The translations under genes and the position numbers were made by a program. The notes under the pieces are model-generated. The model was not told the DNA's origin. It saw only the letters and a program-made list of their open reading frames with translations, and made no database searches. Of a DNA stretch of 64,000 bases, positions 17,177 to 25,406 are shown in pieces (positions within the stretch are counted from its first letter, which is position 1; every line of letters begins with the position of its first letter). Source of the DNA: Ralstonia mannitolilytica (GTDB lineage: Bacteria > Pseudomonadota > Gammaproteobacteria > Burkholderiales > Burkholderiaceae); the NCBI RefSeq assembly GCF_905397375.1, contig NZ_CAJPVG010000015.1, positions 12,436 through 76,435 of the forward strand. Reading direction: 5' to 3'.

Positions 17177-18274
17177 ATGAACGTCCAGGAAACCTACCGA
17201 CAGGAACTGAAGGCACGGGGCTACCAGCCCGACGAGGCGCAGCAGCGTGCCGTCGATCGCCTGCAGCAGTGCTACGACGAATGGGTCGCCTACAAGGCTC
17301 GGCGCTCGAATGCCCTGCGCAAGATGCTGGTGCGTCCGGACCTGCCGCGCGGCGTCTACATGTGGGGCGGGGTGGGGCGCGGCAAGTCGTTCCTGATGGA
17401 CGCGTTCTACAGCTGCGTGCCCGTGGTGCGCAAGACGCGGCTGCACTTTCACGAGTTCATGCGCGAGGTGCATCGTCAGCTGGAGGAGCTGCGCGGTCGC
17501 GCCGATCCACTGGACGAACTCGCACGCCGCATCGCAAAGCGGTACCGGCTGATCTGCTTCGATGAGTTCCACGTCAGCGATGTGGCCGATGCAATGATCC
17601 TGCACCGCTTGCTGGACCAGTTGTTCGCCAACGGCGTGCAGTTCGTGATGACGTCGAACTATCGGCCTGACCAGCTGTACCCCGACGGGCTGCACCGCGA
17701 ACGCGTCCTGCCCGCGATTGCGCTGCTGCAGGAGAAGCTCGACATCCTGAACGTCGACGCCGGCGTCGACTACCGCAAGCGCGCGATGGAGCAGGTGCAG
17801 GCGTATCACACCCCGCTGGGCGCCAAGGCCAACTCGGCGCTGCGCGATGCGTTTGCCGCCGTGGCCGAAGTGCCGGACGAATCGCCGGTACTGCATATCG
17901 AACATCGCGAAATCCGCGCCCAGCGCAAGGCGGGAGGCGTGGTGTGGTTCGATTTCGCCACGCTGTGTGGCGGGCCGCGCTCGCAGAACGACTATCTGGA
18001 GATCGCCTCGCGCTTTCACACCGTCATCCTGGCCGATGTGCCGAAGATGACGCCGCGCATGGCGTCCGAGGCGCGCCGCTTCACCTGGCTGATCGACGTG
18101 TTCTACGACCACAAGGTCAAGCTGCTGATGTCGGCCGAGGTGCCCGCCGACGAGCTGTACACCGAGGGCCAGATGGCCCACGAGTTCCATCGCACTGTCT
18201 CGCGCATCATCGAGATGCAGTCGCGCGAATACCTCGAGTCGCCGCGGCGCGACATCGATACGTCACTGACCTGA
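17177..18274 (+). CDS. zapE: cell division ATPase ZapE (AFG1-like)
   Basis: AFG1/ZapE family P-loop ATPase, a Z-ring-associated cell-division protein in enterobacteria. The 365-residue protein shows Walker A GGVGRGKS (residues 64-71), Walker B LICFDEFHVSD, and the AFG1 signature MTSNYRPDQLYPDGLHRERVLPAI (given in two parts: MTSNYRPDQLYPDG, then LHRERVLPAI). A large C-terminal region ends with an Arg-rich tail. It follows lpdA by 103 bases in the same direction, an arrangement common in Burkholderiales. A weak stem-loop (17100-17127) lies between them. Confidence 0.93.
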   Translation: MNVQETYRQELKARGYQPDEAQQRAVDRLQQCYDEWVAYKARRSNALRKMLVRPDLPRGVYMWGGVGRGKSFLMDAFYSCVPVVRKTRLHFHEFMREVHRQLEELRGRADPLDELARRIAKRYRLICFDEFHVSDVADAMILHRLLDQLFANGVQFVMTSNYRPDQLYPDGLHRERVLPAIALLQEKLDILNVDAGVDYRKRAMEQVQAYHTPLGAKANSALRDAFAAVAEVPDESPVLHIEHREIRAQRKAGGVVWFDFATLCGGPRSQNDYLEIASRFHTVILADVPKMTPRMASEARRFTWLIDVFYDHKVKLLMSAEVPADELYTEGQMAHEFHRTVSRIIEMQSREYLESPRRDIDTSLT

Positions 18275-18303
18275 CGGCACCTCCGCCGCCGCGTGCCGGC
18301 CGA

Positions 18304-19143
18304 TCAGTGCGGCAGCGGCGGATTGCGGTGCGACGGCGGCACCGGGGCCGGGCGCAGGCTCGCGCCAAAGAAATCTTGCGGCGCGCGCTCGGTCTTGCGG
18401 TTCACGTTGCGGAATGCGCCTTCCACGAGCATCGGCGCGACGTCGCTCACGTCGGTCTGCGCAGCGATGGTCACGTCTTCTGCAAAGCCGCGTTCGCACA
18501 GTTCGCGGCCGGACACCGAATCGAGCAGCCACGTCTTGATCATGCCGGTCTGCGATGCTTCACGGTAGATCGCGCGCGCCGCCAGCGCCTCGGGCGACAG
18601 CGCCTGCGGCAGGAAGCCCGCCACCGTTTCCGACAGGTGATGCACGATGGCCCCGGCTGCGAGCCAGTCTTCAAGGGCTGGGCGCAGACTGCCGTCCGCC
18701 CAGCGCTCGCCCGAAGCGACGACCGCCACGCGCCGGCCCAGGCGCGAAGCGGCTTCCGCCACTGCGCGCGCATTGCGCAGGCAGCCCGCGAATGTCGGCG
18801 TGGAACCCGTGGCCAGCGCCAGCGTTGCCCCGTTGGGGGACGGCAGGACGAGGCTGCTGCCCGCCGGCAGTCCACGCAGTGACGCCGGCGAGAGCGTATA
18901 GCCCGGCTGGCTCCGGTTATTGCCCGCGAGCATGGCGCCGGCGCGCCGGGCAAACGTTTCTGCACTGCCATCTCGCCAGGGGTATGGATAGATACGTGCG
19001 CCGCGCGCCACGGCGACGTCCACACAGGTGCAGAACGACAGCACGTCGACCACGATGACTGCGTCGCAGTGCGGCGCCAGGGCAGAGGCCCCGTGCTCGC
19101 CCCATTCACAGTGGATGTTGTACAGGCTGAATTCGGTTGCCAC
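18304..19143 (-). CDS. 2-phosphosulfolactate phosphatase-like (ComB family)
   Basis: A 279-residue protein of the ComB family, Mg-dependent phosphatases typified by the coenzyme M pathway enzyme that hydrolyses 2-phosphosulfolactate. Diagnostic segments are VIVVDVLSFCTCVDVAVARGA, then LSPASLRGLPAGSSLVLPSPNGA, and VAVVASGERWADGSLRPALEDW. Bacteria without coenzyme M also carry ComB homologues, so the physiological substrate here is unknown. It is convergent with zapE (29-base gap), and its promoter region faces that of ccoI. Length and motifs are intact. Confidence 0.8.
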   Translation of the reverse strand: MATEFSLYNIHCEWGEHGASALAPHCDAVIVVDVLSFCTCVDVAVARGARIYPYPWRDGSAETFARRAGAMLAGNNRSQPGYTLSPASLRGLPAGSSLVLPSPNGATLALATGSTPTFAGCLRNARAVAEAASRLGRRVAVVASGERWADGSLRPALEDWLAAGAIVHHLSETVAGFLPQALSPEALAARAIYREASQTGMIKTWLLDSVSGRELCERGFAEDVTIAAQTDVSDVAPMLVEGAFRNVNRKTERAPQDFFGASLRPAPVPPSHRNPPLPH

Positions 19144-19271
19144 GTCGCGCCCTCCTGTTTGCCCGGTGCAGTTTTTTACTATAGGCGCCGATTCATTCTT
19201 GCGTGAGGGTGACCAGCCGCGGCGAGTGCAGTAATCGCCGCAAATGCTCCCACGCCTTGAATCGCCAAGCC

Positions 19272-19285
19272 TTGATACGCATCAA
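19272..19285 (+). promoter_or_regulatory. FNR/ANR box upstream of ccoI
   Basis: TTGAT-ACGC-ATCAA is a perfect FNR consensus palindrome. A -10-like TAGCAT lies at 19308-19313, exactly the spacing expected for an activator centred at -41.5, which puts the transcription start near 19320. The first ATG of the ccoI frame (19312) therefore lies inside the -10 element. Confidence 0.85.
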
Positions 19286-19323
19286 GGGCCAGCACGCCGG
19301 GGCCCGCTAGCATGGTCTTCATC

Positions 19324-21855
19324 ATGAGGACCACCCTTGCCCCCAGCCCCTCCCTGCCGGTCGATGGCGGAGGGTCGCTTCGCCTTGCGGGGGCCTCGAG
19401 CGTCGCTTGCTATCACTGTGCGGCGCCGTTGGAAGGGGCGGCTCCGCTGCGCGCTGATATCGCCGGACAGCGGCGCGACTTCTGCTGCGCCGGCTGCCAG
19501 GTCGTCGCACAGACGCTGCACGCCTCCGGCATGGGGCACGTCTACGACGGCCCCATCGCATTTGCCAAGCCGATCGACGGCGAGCGCCGCACCGAGGCCG
19601 AAGCCGTGTGGGCGACCTATGATCTGCCGGTCATGCGCGAACGCTTCGTGCGTGCGCGTGCTGATGGCACGGAAGAACTGGCTCTCGTCCTGGTCGGCAT
19701 GCGTTGCGCGGCCTGCGTCTGGCTCATCGAGCGTGCGTTGTCGCAGGTGAAGGGCGTGCGTGACGTGACCGTGAACTACGCCACGGAACGTGCGCGCATC
19801 GTTTGCGATGCCGGCGCCACGCAGTTCTCCAGCGTGTTTGCCGCCATTGCGGACGTCGGTTACGAGGCATGGCCGGACCAGCCCTCGGTGCGCCGCACGG
19901 CCGAGGCCCGTGAGCGCCGCAGCCTGCTGATCCGCCTGGGCATTGCCATGGTCGGGATGATGCAGGTGATGATGTATGCGTGGCCGGTGTATCTGCATGG
20001 TAGCGATATTCCGCTTAGCCAGACGCGCCTCATGCAGTGGGCAAGCCTTGCGCTGACGGTGCCCGTGATGCTGATTTCGGCGCGGCCGATGTTCGTCAGT
20101 GCGTGGCAGCAACTCCGCCACGCGCATGTCGGCATGGATGTGCCGGTCGCGCTCGGCATAGGCGCCGCCTTTGGCGCGAGCGTGTTGGCCACCGTGCGCG
20201 GTCACGGTGAAACGTATTTCGACTCGGTGACGATGTTCGTCGCCTTCCTGCTCGCGGCGCGTTATCTCGAGCTGCGCGCCCGGCAGAGCGCAGTGTCCGG
20301 CGCCGAAGCGCTGGTGCGCCAGTTGCCGGCCACGTGCCGACGGATCGACGCGGCGACAGGCGCCCTCGAGACCATTCCGGTGGCGCTGCTTCAGCCGGGC
20401 GATTGCGTCGAAGTGCGCGCCGGCGAAGTCCTGCCGGCCGACGGCGCCATTGAGCGGGGCGCTACCGAGATCGACGAATCGCTCCTCTCCGGTGAAAGCC
20501 TGCCGCAACCGCGCGATGTCGGTGCGACGGTGCTGGCCGGCAGCTACAACGTGGCCAGTGCCATTCGCGTGCGCGTGGGGCGTGTTGGAGCGCAGACGCG
20601 CCTGTCCGCGATTGTCGATCTGCTCGAACGTGCGTTGACTGACAAGCCGCGCATTGCGGAACTCGCCGATCGGGTAGCGGGGCGCTTTGTGGCGGTCGTG
20701 CTCGGCTGGGCGCTGTTGGCTGCAGTGGCGTGGTGGTGGATCGACCCGTCACGCATGTTTGCCGTCACGGTGGCGGTGCTGGTGGTGAGTTGTCCGTGTG
20801 CGCTGTCGGTGGCAACGCCTTCTGCGCTGGCAGCAGCCAGTGGAGCGCTGGCGCGGCGCGGTGTGCTGGTCACGCGCGGCCACGCCATCGAACACCTCGC
20901 CGCCGTCACCGATGTGCTGCTGGACAAGACAGGCACGCTCACCGAAGGCCGACTGCGCCTGGTGCGCATCGAGACCTTCGCCGACGTCGATGCGGAATCG
21001 TGCCTCGCGATAGCCGCGGCCATGGAGCAATCCGAAAACCATCCGATCGCGCAATCGCTGCGCTCGGCCGCGTCCGGATGGGCTGCCGAGCCCGAGGTGT
21101 CGGCCGTGACAAATGTGCCTGGACAGGGCGTCCACGCCCGTGTCGGAGACAGCACGATGCGCTTGGGTGTGCGGTCGTTCGCGGCACGGCGTTATGCGGA
21201 TGAGCCCCCGCGCTCGCTGCGCTATGGCTGCGAACCGCCGATGCAGGAGGCACCGCCCGATGCGGCGTGCACGTCGGTCTGGCTTGGCCGCGACGGGTCG
21301 CCGCTGGCGTGCTTCACGCTGGCCGATGTGCCGCGCGCCGATGCGCGTGCCTGCCTCGACGCGCTGCGTGCGCAGGGGCTGTGCCTGCATCTGGTGTCGG
21401 GTGATTCGCCTCAAACCGTGCAGTGGTGGGCGAACGGCCTTGGCATAGACCATGCCGTCGGCGGTGCCAGCCCCGAAGACAAGCGTGCCTATGTGCGCAG
21501 GCTGCAGGCGCGAGGCGCACACGTGCTGGCCGTGGGCGACGGCATCAACGATGCGCCGCTGCTCGCGCAGGCGCAGGTCTCCATCGCGATCGGCTCGGGC
21601 GCGCCGCTCGCGCAGGCCGGCGCGGACGCCGTGCTGACGGAGCCGCGCCTCGTCGCCATCAGTGAAGCCATATCGATCGGACGCCGCACCATGCGCGTGG
21701 TGCGCCAGAACCTCGGCTGGGCGTTCGCCTACAACGCGATCAGCATCCCGCTTGCCACGCTCGGGTGGCTCTCGCCGCTGGCTGCGGGCATCGGCATGTC
21801 GGTGTCGTCGCTGCTGGTTGCGCTCAACGCGTGGCGCCTGTCACGCGCGGCTTAG
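19324..21855 (+). CDS. ccoI: copper-translocating P-type ATPase CcoI/FixI
   Basis: P1B-type ATPase that supplies copper for cbb3 oxidase assembly. About 843 residues. An N-terminal Cys-rich segment (CYHC, then CCAGC) precedes a heavy-metal-associated domain (GMRCAAC). Eight hydrophobic segments follow, with the CPC metal motif (VVSCPCALSVATPSALAAA), phosphorylation site DKTGTLTEG and hinge GDGINDAPLL. The ATG at 19324 is preferred because the upstream in-frame ATG at 19312 overlaps the FNR-dependent -10 box; the mRNA would then be nearly leaderless. ccoS follows 8 bases after the stop. Confidence 0.93.
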   Translation: MRTTLAPSPSLPVDGGGSLRLAGASSVACYHCAAPLEGAAPLRADIAGQRRDFCCAGCQVVAQTLHASGMGHVYDGPIAFAKPIDGERRTEAEAVWATYDLPVMRERFVRARADGTEELALVLVGMRCAACVWLIERALSQVKGVRDVTVNYATERARIVCDAGATQFSSVFAAIADVGYEAWPDQPSVRRTAEARERRSLLIRLGIAMVGMMQVMMYAWPVYLHGSDIPLSQTRLMQWASLALTVPVMLISARPMFVSAWQQLRHAHVGMDVPVALGIGAAFGASVLATVRGHGETYFDSVTMFVAFLLAARYLELRARQSAVSGAEALVRQLPATCRRIDAATGALETIPVALLQPGDCVEVRAGEVLPADGAIERGATEIDESLLSGESLPQPRDVGATVLAGSYNVASAIRVRVGRVGAQTRLSAIVDLLERALTDKPRIAELADRVAGRFVAVVLGWALLAAVAWWWIDPSRMFAVTVAVLVVSCPCALSVATPSALAAASGALARRGVLVTRGHAIEHLAAVTDVLLDKTGTLTEGRLRLVRIETFADVDAESCLAIAAAMEQSENHPIAQSLRSAASGWAAEPEVSAVTNVPGQGVHARVGDSTMRLGVRSFAARRYADEPPRSLRYGCEPPMQEAPPDAACTSVWLGRDGSPLACFTLADVPRADARACLDALRAQGLCLHLVSGDSPQTVQWWANGLGIDHAVGGASPEDKRAYVRRLQARGAHVLAVGDGINDAPLLAQAQVSIAIGSGAPLAQAGADAVLTEPRLVAISEAISIGRRTMRVVRQNLGWAFAYNAISIPLATLGWLSPLAAGIGMSVSSLLVALNAWRLSRAA

Positions 21856-21863
21856 GCGGGCTC

Positions 21864-22043
21864 ATGGAAACGCTGCTTCTGCTGATTCCGCTCTCGCTGA
21901 TGCTGGTGGCGGCGATCGTCGGTGCGCTGTGGTGGGCTGTGGGTTCCGGCCAGTACGACGACCTCCGGGCCCCCGCTGAATCGATCCTGCTCGACCCCGA
22001 CACGCCTGCGCGCGACGCCGTGTCGCGAGATGGAACTTCTTGA
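21864..22043 (+). CDS. ccoS: cbb3 oxidase assembly/maturation protein CcoS
   Basis: Small single-pass membrane protein needed for cofactor insertion into cbb3 oxidase. The 59 residues have one N-terminal membrane segment (METLLLLIPLSLMLVAAIVG) and the family motif FW-like WWAVGSGQYDDL, followed by a short acidic tail. It starts 8 bases after ccoI and overlaps nothing. The identity rests on the motif plus context between ccoI and ccoN. Confidence 0.9.
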   Translation: METLLLLIPLSLMLVAAIVGALWWAVGSGQYDDLRAPAESILLDPDTPARDAVSRDGTS

Positions 22044-22062
22044 CAGCGCGTGGCCCGCAGCC

Positions 22063-22104
22063 TTGATGCACGTCAAGGCCGGGTGGCCGCCCGCTTCTTA
22101 ACAT
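22063..22104 (+). promoter_or_regulatory. FNR-dependent promoter of ccoNOQP
   Basis: TTGAT-GCAC-GTCAA (22063-22076) matches the FNR palindrome at nine of ten specified positions. A -10-like TAACAT is at 22099-22104, placing the start near 22111 with the box centred at -41.5: a class II FNR promoter. The resulting leader of about 28 bases contains the ggggag ribosome site before ccoN. Confidence 0.82.
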
Positions 22105-22138
22105 GGTCGTATTACACCAACACTCTTGGGGAGCAAGC

Positions 22139-23596
22139 ATGGAATCGTCCAGCGCGTTGCGGCACACCCAGACCTTCAATTACCGCGTAGTGCGCCAGTT
22201 CTCGATCATGACGATCGTGTGGGGCATCGTCGGGATGGCGGTCGGTGCGCTGATCGCGGCCCAGTTGATCTGGCCGCAACTGAATTTTGGCGTGCCATGG
22301 CTGACGTACGGCCGGCTGCGTCCGCTGCATACCAATGCCGTCATCTTTGCGTTTGGCGGCAGCGCGCTGTTTGCCACGTCGTACTACGTCGTGCAGCGCA
22401 CGTGCCAGGTGCGGCTGATTTCCGACAAGCTCGCGGCGTTCACGTTCTGGGGCTGGCAGGCGGTGATCTTGGCAGCGGCCATCACGCTGCCACTGGGCAT
22501 CACCAGTTCCAAGGAATACGCCGAACTGGAATGGCCCATCGACATCCTCATCACCGTGGTGTGGGTGGCCTATGCCATCGTGTTCTTCGGCACCATCGTC
22601 AAACGCAAGACCAAGCACATCTACGTGGCGAACTGGTTCTTCGGCGCGTACATCATCACGATTGCACTGCTGCATATCGTCAACAACGCAGAGCTGCCGG
22701 TGTCGCTGTGGAAGTCGTATTCGGCCTATGCGGGCGTGCAGGACGCGATGGTGCAGTGGTGGTACGGCCACAACGCGGTGGGATTCTTCCTGACCACCAG
22801 CTTCCTCGGGATGATGTACTACTTCGTGCCCAAGCAGGCGGAGCGCCCGATCTATTCGTACCGTCTGTCGATCGTGCACTTCTGGGCGCTGAACTTCACC
22901 TACATGTGGGCAGGCCCGCACCACCTGCAGTACACCGCGCTGCCGGACTGGGCGCAATCGCTCGGCATGGTGTTCTCGCTGATTCTGCTGGCGCCGTCGT
23001 GGGGCGGCATGATCAACGGGATCATGACCCTCTCGGGTGCCTGGCACAAGCTGCGCACCGATCCGATCCTCAAGTTCCTGGTGGTGGCGCTGTCGTTCTA
23101 CGGCATGGCGACGTTCGAGGGCTCGATGATGTCCATCAAGACCGTCAACGCGCTGTCGCACTACACCGACTGGACCATCGGCCACGTGCACTCCGGCGCG
23201 CTGGGCTGGGTGGCGATGATCACCATCGGCTCGATGTACTACATGATTCCGCGCCTGTTCGGCCAGCAGCGCATGTACAGCACGCGCCTGATCGAAGTGC
23301 ACTTCTGGGTGGCGACCATCGGCGTGGTGCTCTACATCGCTGCCATGTGGGTTGCCGGTGTGATGCAGGGCCTGATGTGGCGCGCCACCGAGGCCGACGG
23401 TACGCTCACCTACAGCTTTGTCGAAGCGGTGAAGGCAACGTATCCGTTCTACGTGATCCGCTTGCTCGGGGGGCTGTGCTTCCTCGGCGGCATGCTTCTG
23501 ATGGCCTTCAACGTGTTCAAGACCATCCAGGGCAGCAAGGCGGTCGACGCACCCATTCCTCAACCCGCGCAGGCACCGCTGGTCGCGGCACAGTGA
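22139..23596 (+). CDS. ccoN: cbb3 cytochrome c oxidase subunit I (CcoN)
   Basis: Catalytic haem-copper subunit of the high-affinity terminal oxidase. About 485 residues with some twelve membrane spans. His-containing motifs are WWYGHNAVGFFLT, AGPHHLQYTALPDW (CuB ligands) and HVHSGALGWVAM (haem ligands). The ATG at 22139 has ggggag 5-10 bases upstream; an in-frame ATG at 22103 would add 12 residues but overlaps the predicted -10. The C-terminal tail is Pro/Ala-rich. It is the first gene of ccoNOQP-G-H. Confidence 0.97.
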   Translation: MESSSALRHTQTFNYRVVRQFSIMTIVWGIVGMAVGALIAAQLIWPQLNFGVPWLTYGRLRPLHTNAVIFAFGGSALFATSYYVVQRTCQVRLISDKLAAFTFWGWQAVILAAAITLPLGITSSKEYAELEWPIDILITVVWVAYAIVFFGTIVKRKTKHIYVANWFFGAYIITIALLHIVNNAELPVSLWKSYSAYAGVQDAMVQWWYGHNAVGFFLTTSFLGMMYYFVPKQAERPIYSYRLSIVHFWALNFTYMWAGPHHLQYTALPDWAQSLGMVFSLILLAPSWGGMINGIMTLSGAWHKLRTDPILKFLVVALSFYGMATFEGSMMSIKTVNALSHYTDWTIGHVHSGALGWVAMITIGSMYYMIPRLFGQQRMYSTRLIEVHFWVATIGVVLYIAAMWVAGVMQGLMWRATEADGTLTYSFVEAVKATYPFYVIRLLGGLCFLGGMLLMAFNVFKTIQGSKAVDAPIPQPAQAPLVAAQ

Positions 23597-23606
23597 GGAG
23601 ACGAAC

Positions 23607-24284
23607 ATGAGCAACGCATCCAAGAAGTTCTTCTCGCACGAGACACTGGAGAAAAACGTCGGTCTGCTGATCGCGCTGACGCTCGTCGTCGTCAGCATTG
23701 CCGGGCTCGTGCAGATCGTGCCGCTGTTCTTCCAGCATTCGACCACCGAGCCGGTCAAGGGCATCGCGCCGTATTCGCCGCTGCGGCTGGCCGGGCGCGA
23801 CATCTACATCCGCGAAGGCTGCGTCGGCTGCCACTCGCAGCAGGTGCGCACGCTGCGTGCGGAGACCGAGCGCTACGGGCACTACTCGCTGGCCGGAGAA
23901 TCGGTGTTCGATCACCCGTTCCTGTGGGGCTCCAAGCGTACCGGTCCGGATCTGGCGCGGGTGGGCCAGCGCTATTCCGACGACTGGCATCGCATCCACC
24001 TGCGCGACCCGCGCGAGGTGGTGCCTGAGTCGAACATGCCGTCTTACGCGTGGCTTGCCAAGACGCCGCTCGACAACCGCGACATCGAAACGAAGATGCA
24101 TGTGCTGCGCCAGCTTGGCGTGCCGTACACCGATGCGCAGATTGCCGGTGCACGCGAGCAGCTTGCCGGCAAGACCGAGGAAGACGCCGTGGTGGCCTAT
24201 CTGCAGGGCCTCGGCGTGGAACTGCGCAACGTGGGCGATGTGGCCGCAGCCGCCGCGCCGTCCACGGTGGCGGCAAAGGAGTAA
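23607..24284 (+). CDS. ccoO: cbb3 cytochrome c oxidase subunit II (CcoO)
   Basis: Membrane-anchored monohaem cytochrome c subunit. The 225 residues have an N-terminal anchor (about 18-40), the haem c site CVGCH at residues 72-76 (following IYIREG) and the distal Met in ESNMPSYAWL. The family signature GPDLARVG is present. It lies 10 bases after ccoN with a gaggag ribosome site. The C-terminus is Ala-rich. Confidence 0.97.
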   Translation: MSNASKKFFSHETLEKNVGLLIALTLVVVSIAGLVQIVPLFFQHSTTEPVKGIAPYSPLRLAGRDIYIREGCVGCHSQQVRTLRAETERYGHYSLAGESVFDHPFLWGSKRTGPDLARVGQRYSDDWHRIHLRDPREVVPESNMPSYAWLAKTPLDNRDIETKMHVLRQLGVPYTDAQIAGAREQLAGKTEEDAVVAYLQGLGVELRNVGDVAAAAAPSTVAAKE

Positions 24285-24287
24285 ACC

Positions 24288-24470
24288 ATGGCCATGTTGA
24301 GTGCAATCGCTACGGCAGTGTTTCTGGTGCTGTTCGTGGGCATCTCCTGGTGGGCATTCTCGGCGCATCGTCGCGCCGCCAATGCCGAATCGGCGATGCT
24401 GCCCTTCATGCTGCCTGATGAGGCTGAGGTCGCCGGGGCGAGCATCGATGCGTCGCACCCGCGTCAATAA
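24288..24470 (+). CDS. ccoQ: cbb3 oxidase small subunit CcoQ
   Basis: A 60-residue protein with one N-terminal membrane span (MAMLSAIATAVFLVLFVGIS) followed by WWAFSAHRRAANAESAM, typical of CcoQ, which stabilises the CcoP-CcoNO core. It starts 3 bases after ccoO and is followed by ccoP 12 bases later. The assignment depends mainly on position and topology. Confidence 0.88.
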   Translation: MAMLSAIATAVFLVLFVGISWWAFSAHRRAANAESAMLPFMLPDEAEVAGASIDASHPRQ

Positions 24471-24482
24471 GGACACCCAATC

Positions 24483-25406
24483 ATGAGCGACTTCATTTCC
24501 GATTTCTGGGGGTACTACATCGCGGCGATAGCCCTGGTGGGCATCGCGTGGTGCGTGTGGCTGCTGTTCTCGCAGCGGCGTATCCAGATCGCCCCGGGGC
24601 AGAAGGCGGGCGACGATACCGGTCACGTATGGGACGGCGACCTGCGCGAGCTGAACAATCCGCTGCCGCGCTGGTGGATGTGGATGTTCCTGCTGTCGTG
24701 CATCTTTGCCGTGGCGTACCTGATCCTCTATCCAGGGCTCGGTGCCTATGGCGGCGTGCTCGGGTTCTCCACGCGTGGCGAGCTGGCCGCGCATCGGGCC
24801 GCGGCCGATGCGCAGGTACGGCCCGTCTACGAGCGCTACGCGAGCATGGACATCAAGCAGATCGCCGCAGACCCGCAGGCGCACGAGATCGGCCAGCGCC
24901 TGTTCCTGAACAACTGCGCGCAGTGCCACGGCTCCGACGCCGGCGGCTCCAAGGGCTTCCCGAATCTGACCGACAACGACTGGCTGTACGGCGGCGATCC
25001 GGACACGATCCTGACGACGATCACCAAGGGGCGGCAGGGCACGATGCCGTCGCTGGCTGGTGTGGTCGATGCCAACCAGGCGGTGAATGTGGCGAACTAT
25101 GTGCGCTCGCTCTCGGGCCTGTCGTACGACCCGATCAAGGCAGCGCGCGGCGAGCCCACGTTCAAGTCCGTCTGCGCGGCCTGCCACATGGCCACCGGCA
25201 AGGGCAACCAGGCACTGGGCGCGCCCAACCTGACCGACCGCACGTGGCTGTACGGCAGTTCCGAAGCGACCATCGTCGAGACCATCCTCAAGGGCCGCAG
25301 CAACACCATGCCGGCACACGAGAACCTGCTGTCCCCCGAAAAGATCCGCATGCTCGCCGCCTACGTGTGGGGCCTGTCGAACACGGGCGCGGGCGCACGG
25401 CCATGA
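24483..25406 (+). CDS. ccoP: cbb3 cytochrome c oxidase subunit III (CcoP)
   Basis: Dihaem cytochrome c subunit that accepts electrons from soluble or membrane cytochromes. The 307 residues have two membrane spans (about 10-30 and 65-85), the CcoP N-terminal WDGDLRELNNPLPRWW motif, and two CXXCH sites (CAQCH at 145-149, CAACH at 231-235). Both are followed by the internal repeat NLTD-x-x-WLYG, showing domain duplication. The stop overlaps the ccoG start (ATGA). Confidence 0.97.
   Translation: MSDFISDFWGYYIAAIALVGIAWCVWLLFSQRRIQIAPGQKAGDDTGHVWDGDLRELNNPLPRWWMWMFLLSCIFAVAYLILYPGLGAYGGVLGFSTRGELAAHRAAADAQVRPVYERYASMDIKQIAADPQAHEIGQRLFLNNCAQCHGSDAGGSKGFPNLTDNDWLYGGDPDTILTTITKGRQGTMPSLAGVVDANQAVNVANYVRSLSGLSYDPIKAARGEPTFKSVCAACHMATGKGNQALGAPNLTDRTWLYGSSEATIVETILKGRSNTMPAHENLLSPEKIRMLAAYVWGLSNTGAGARP

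Noticed and set aside
23517..25319. 600-codon minus-strand frame
   Set aside because: Antisense of ccoO-ccoQ-ccoP.
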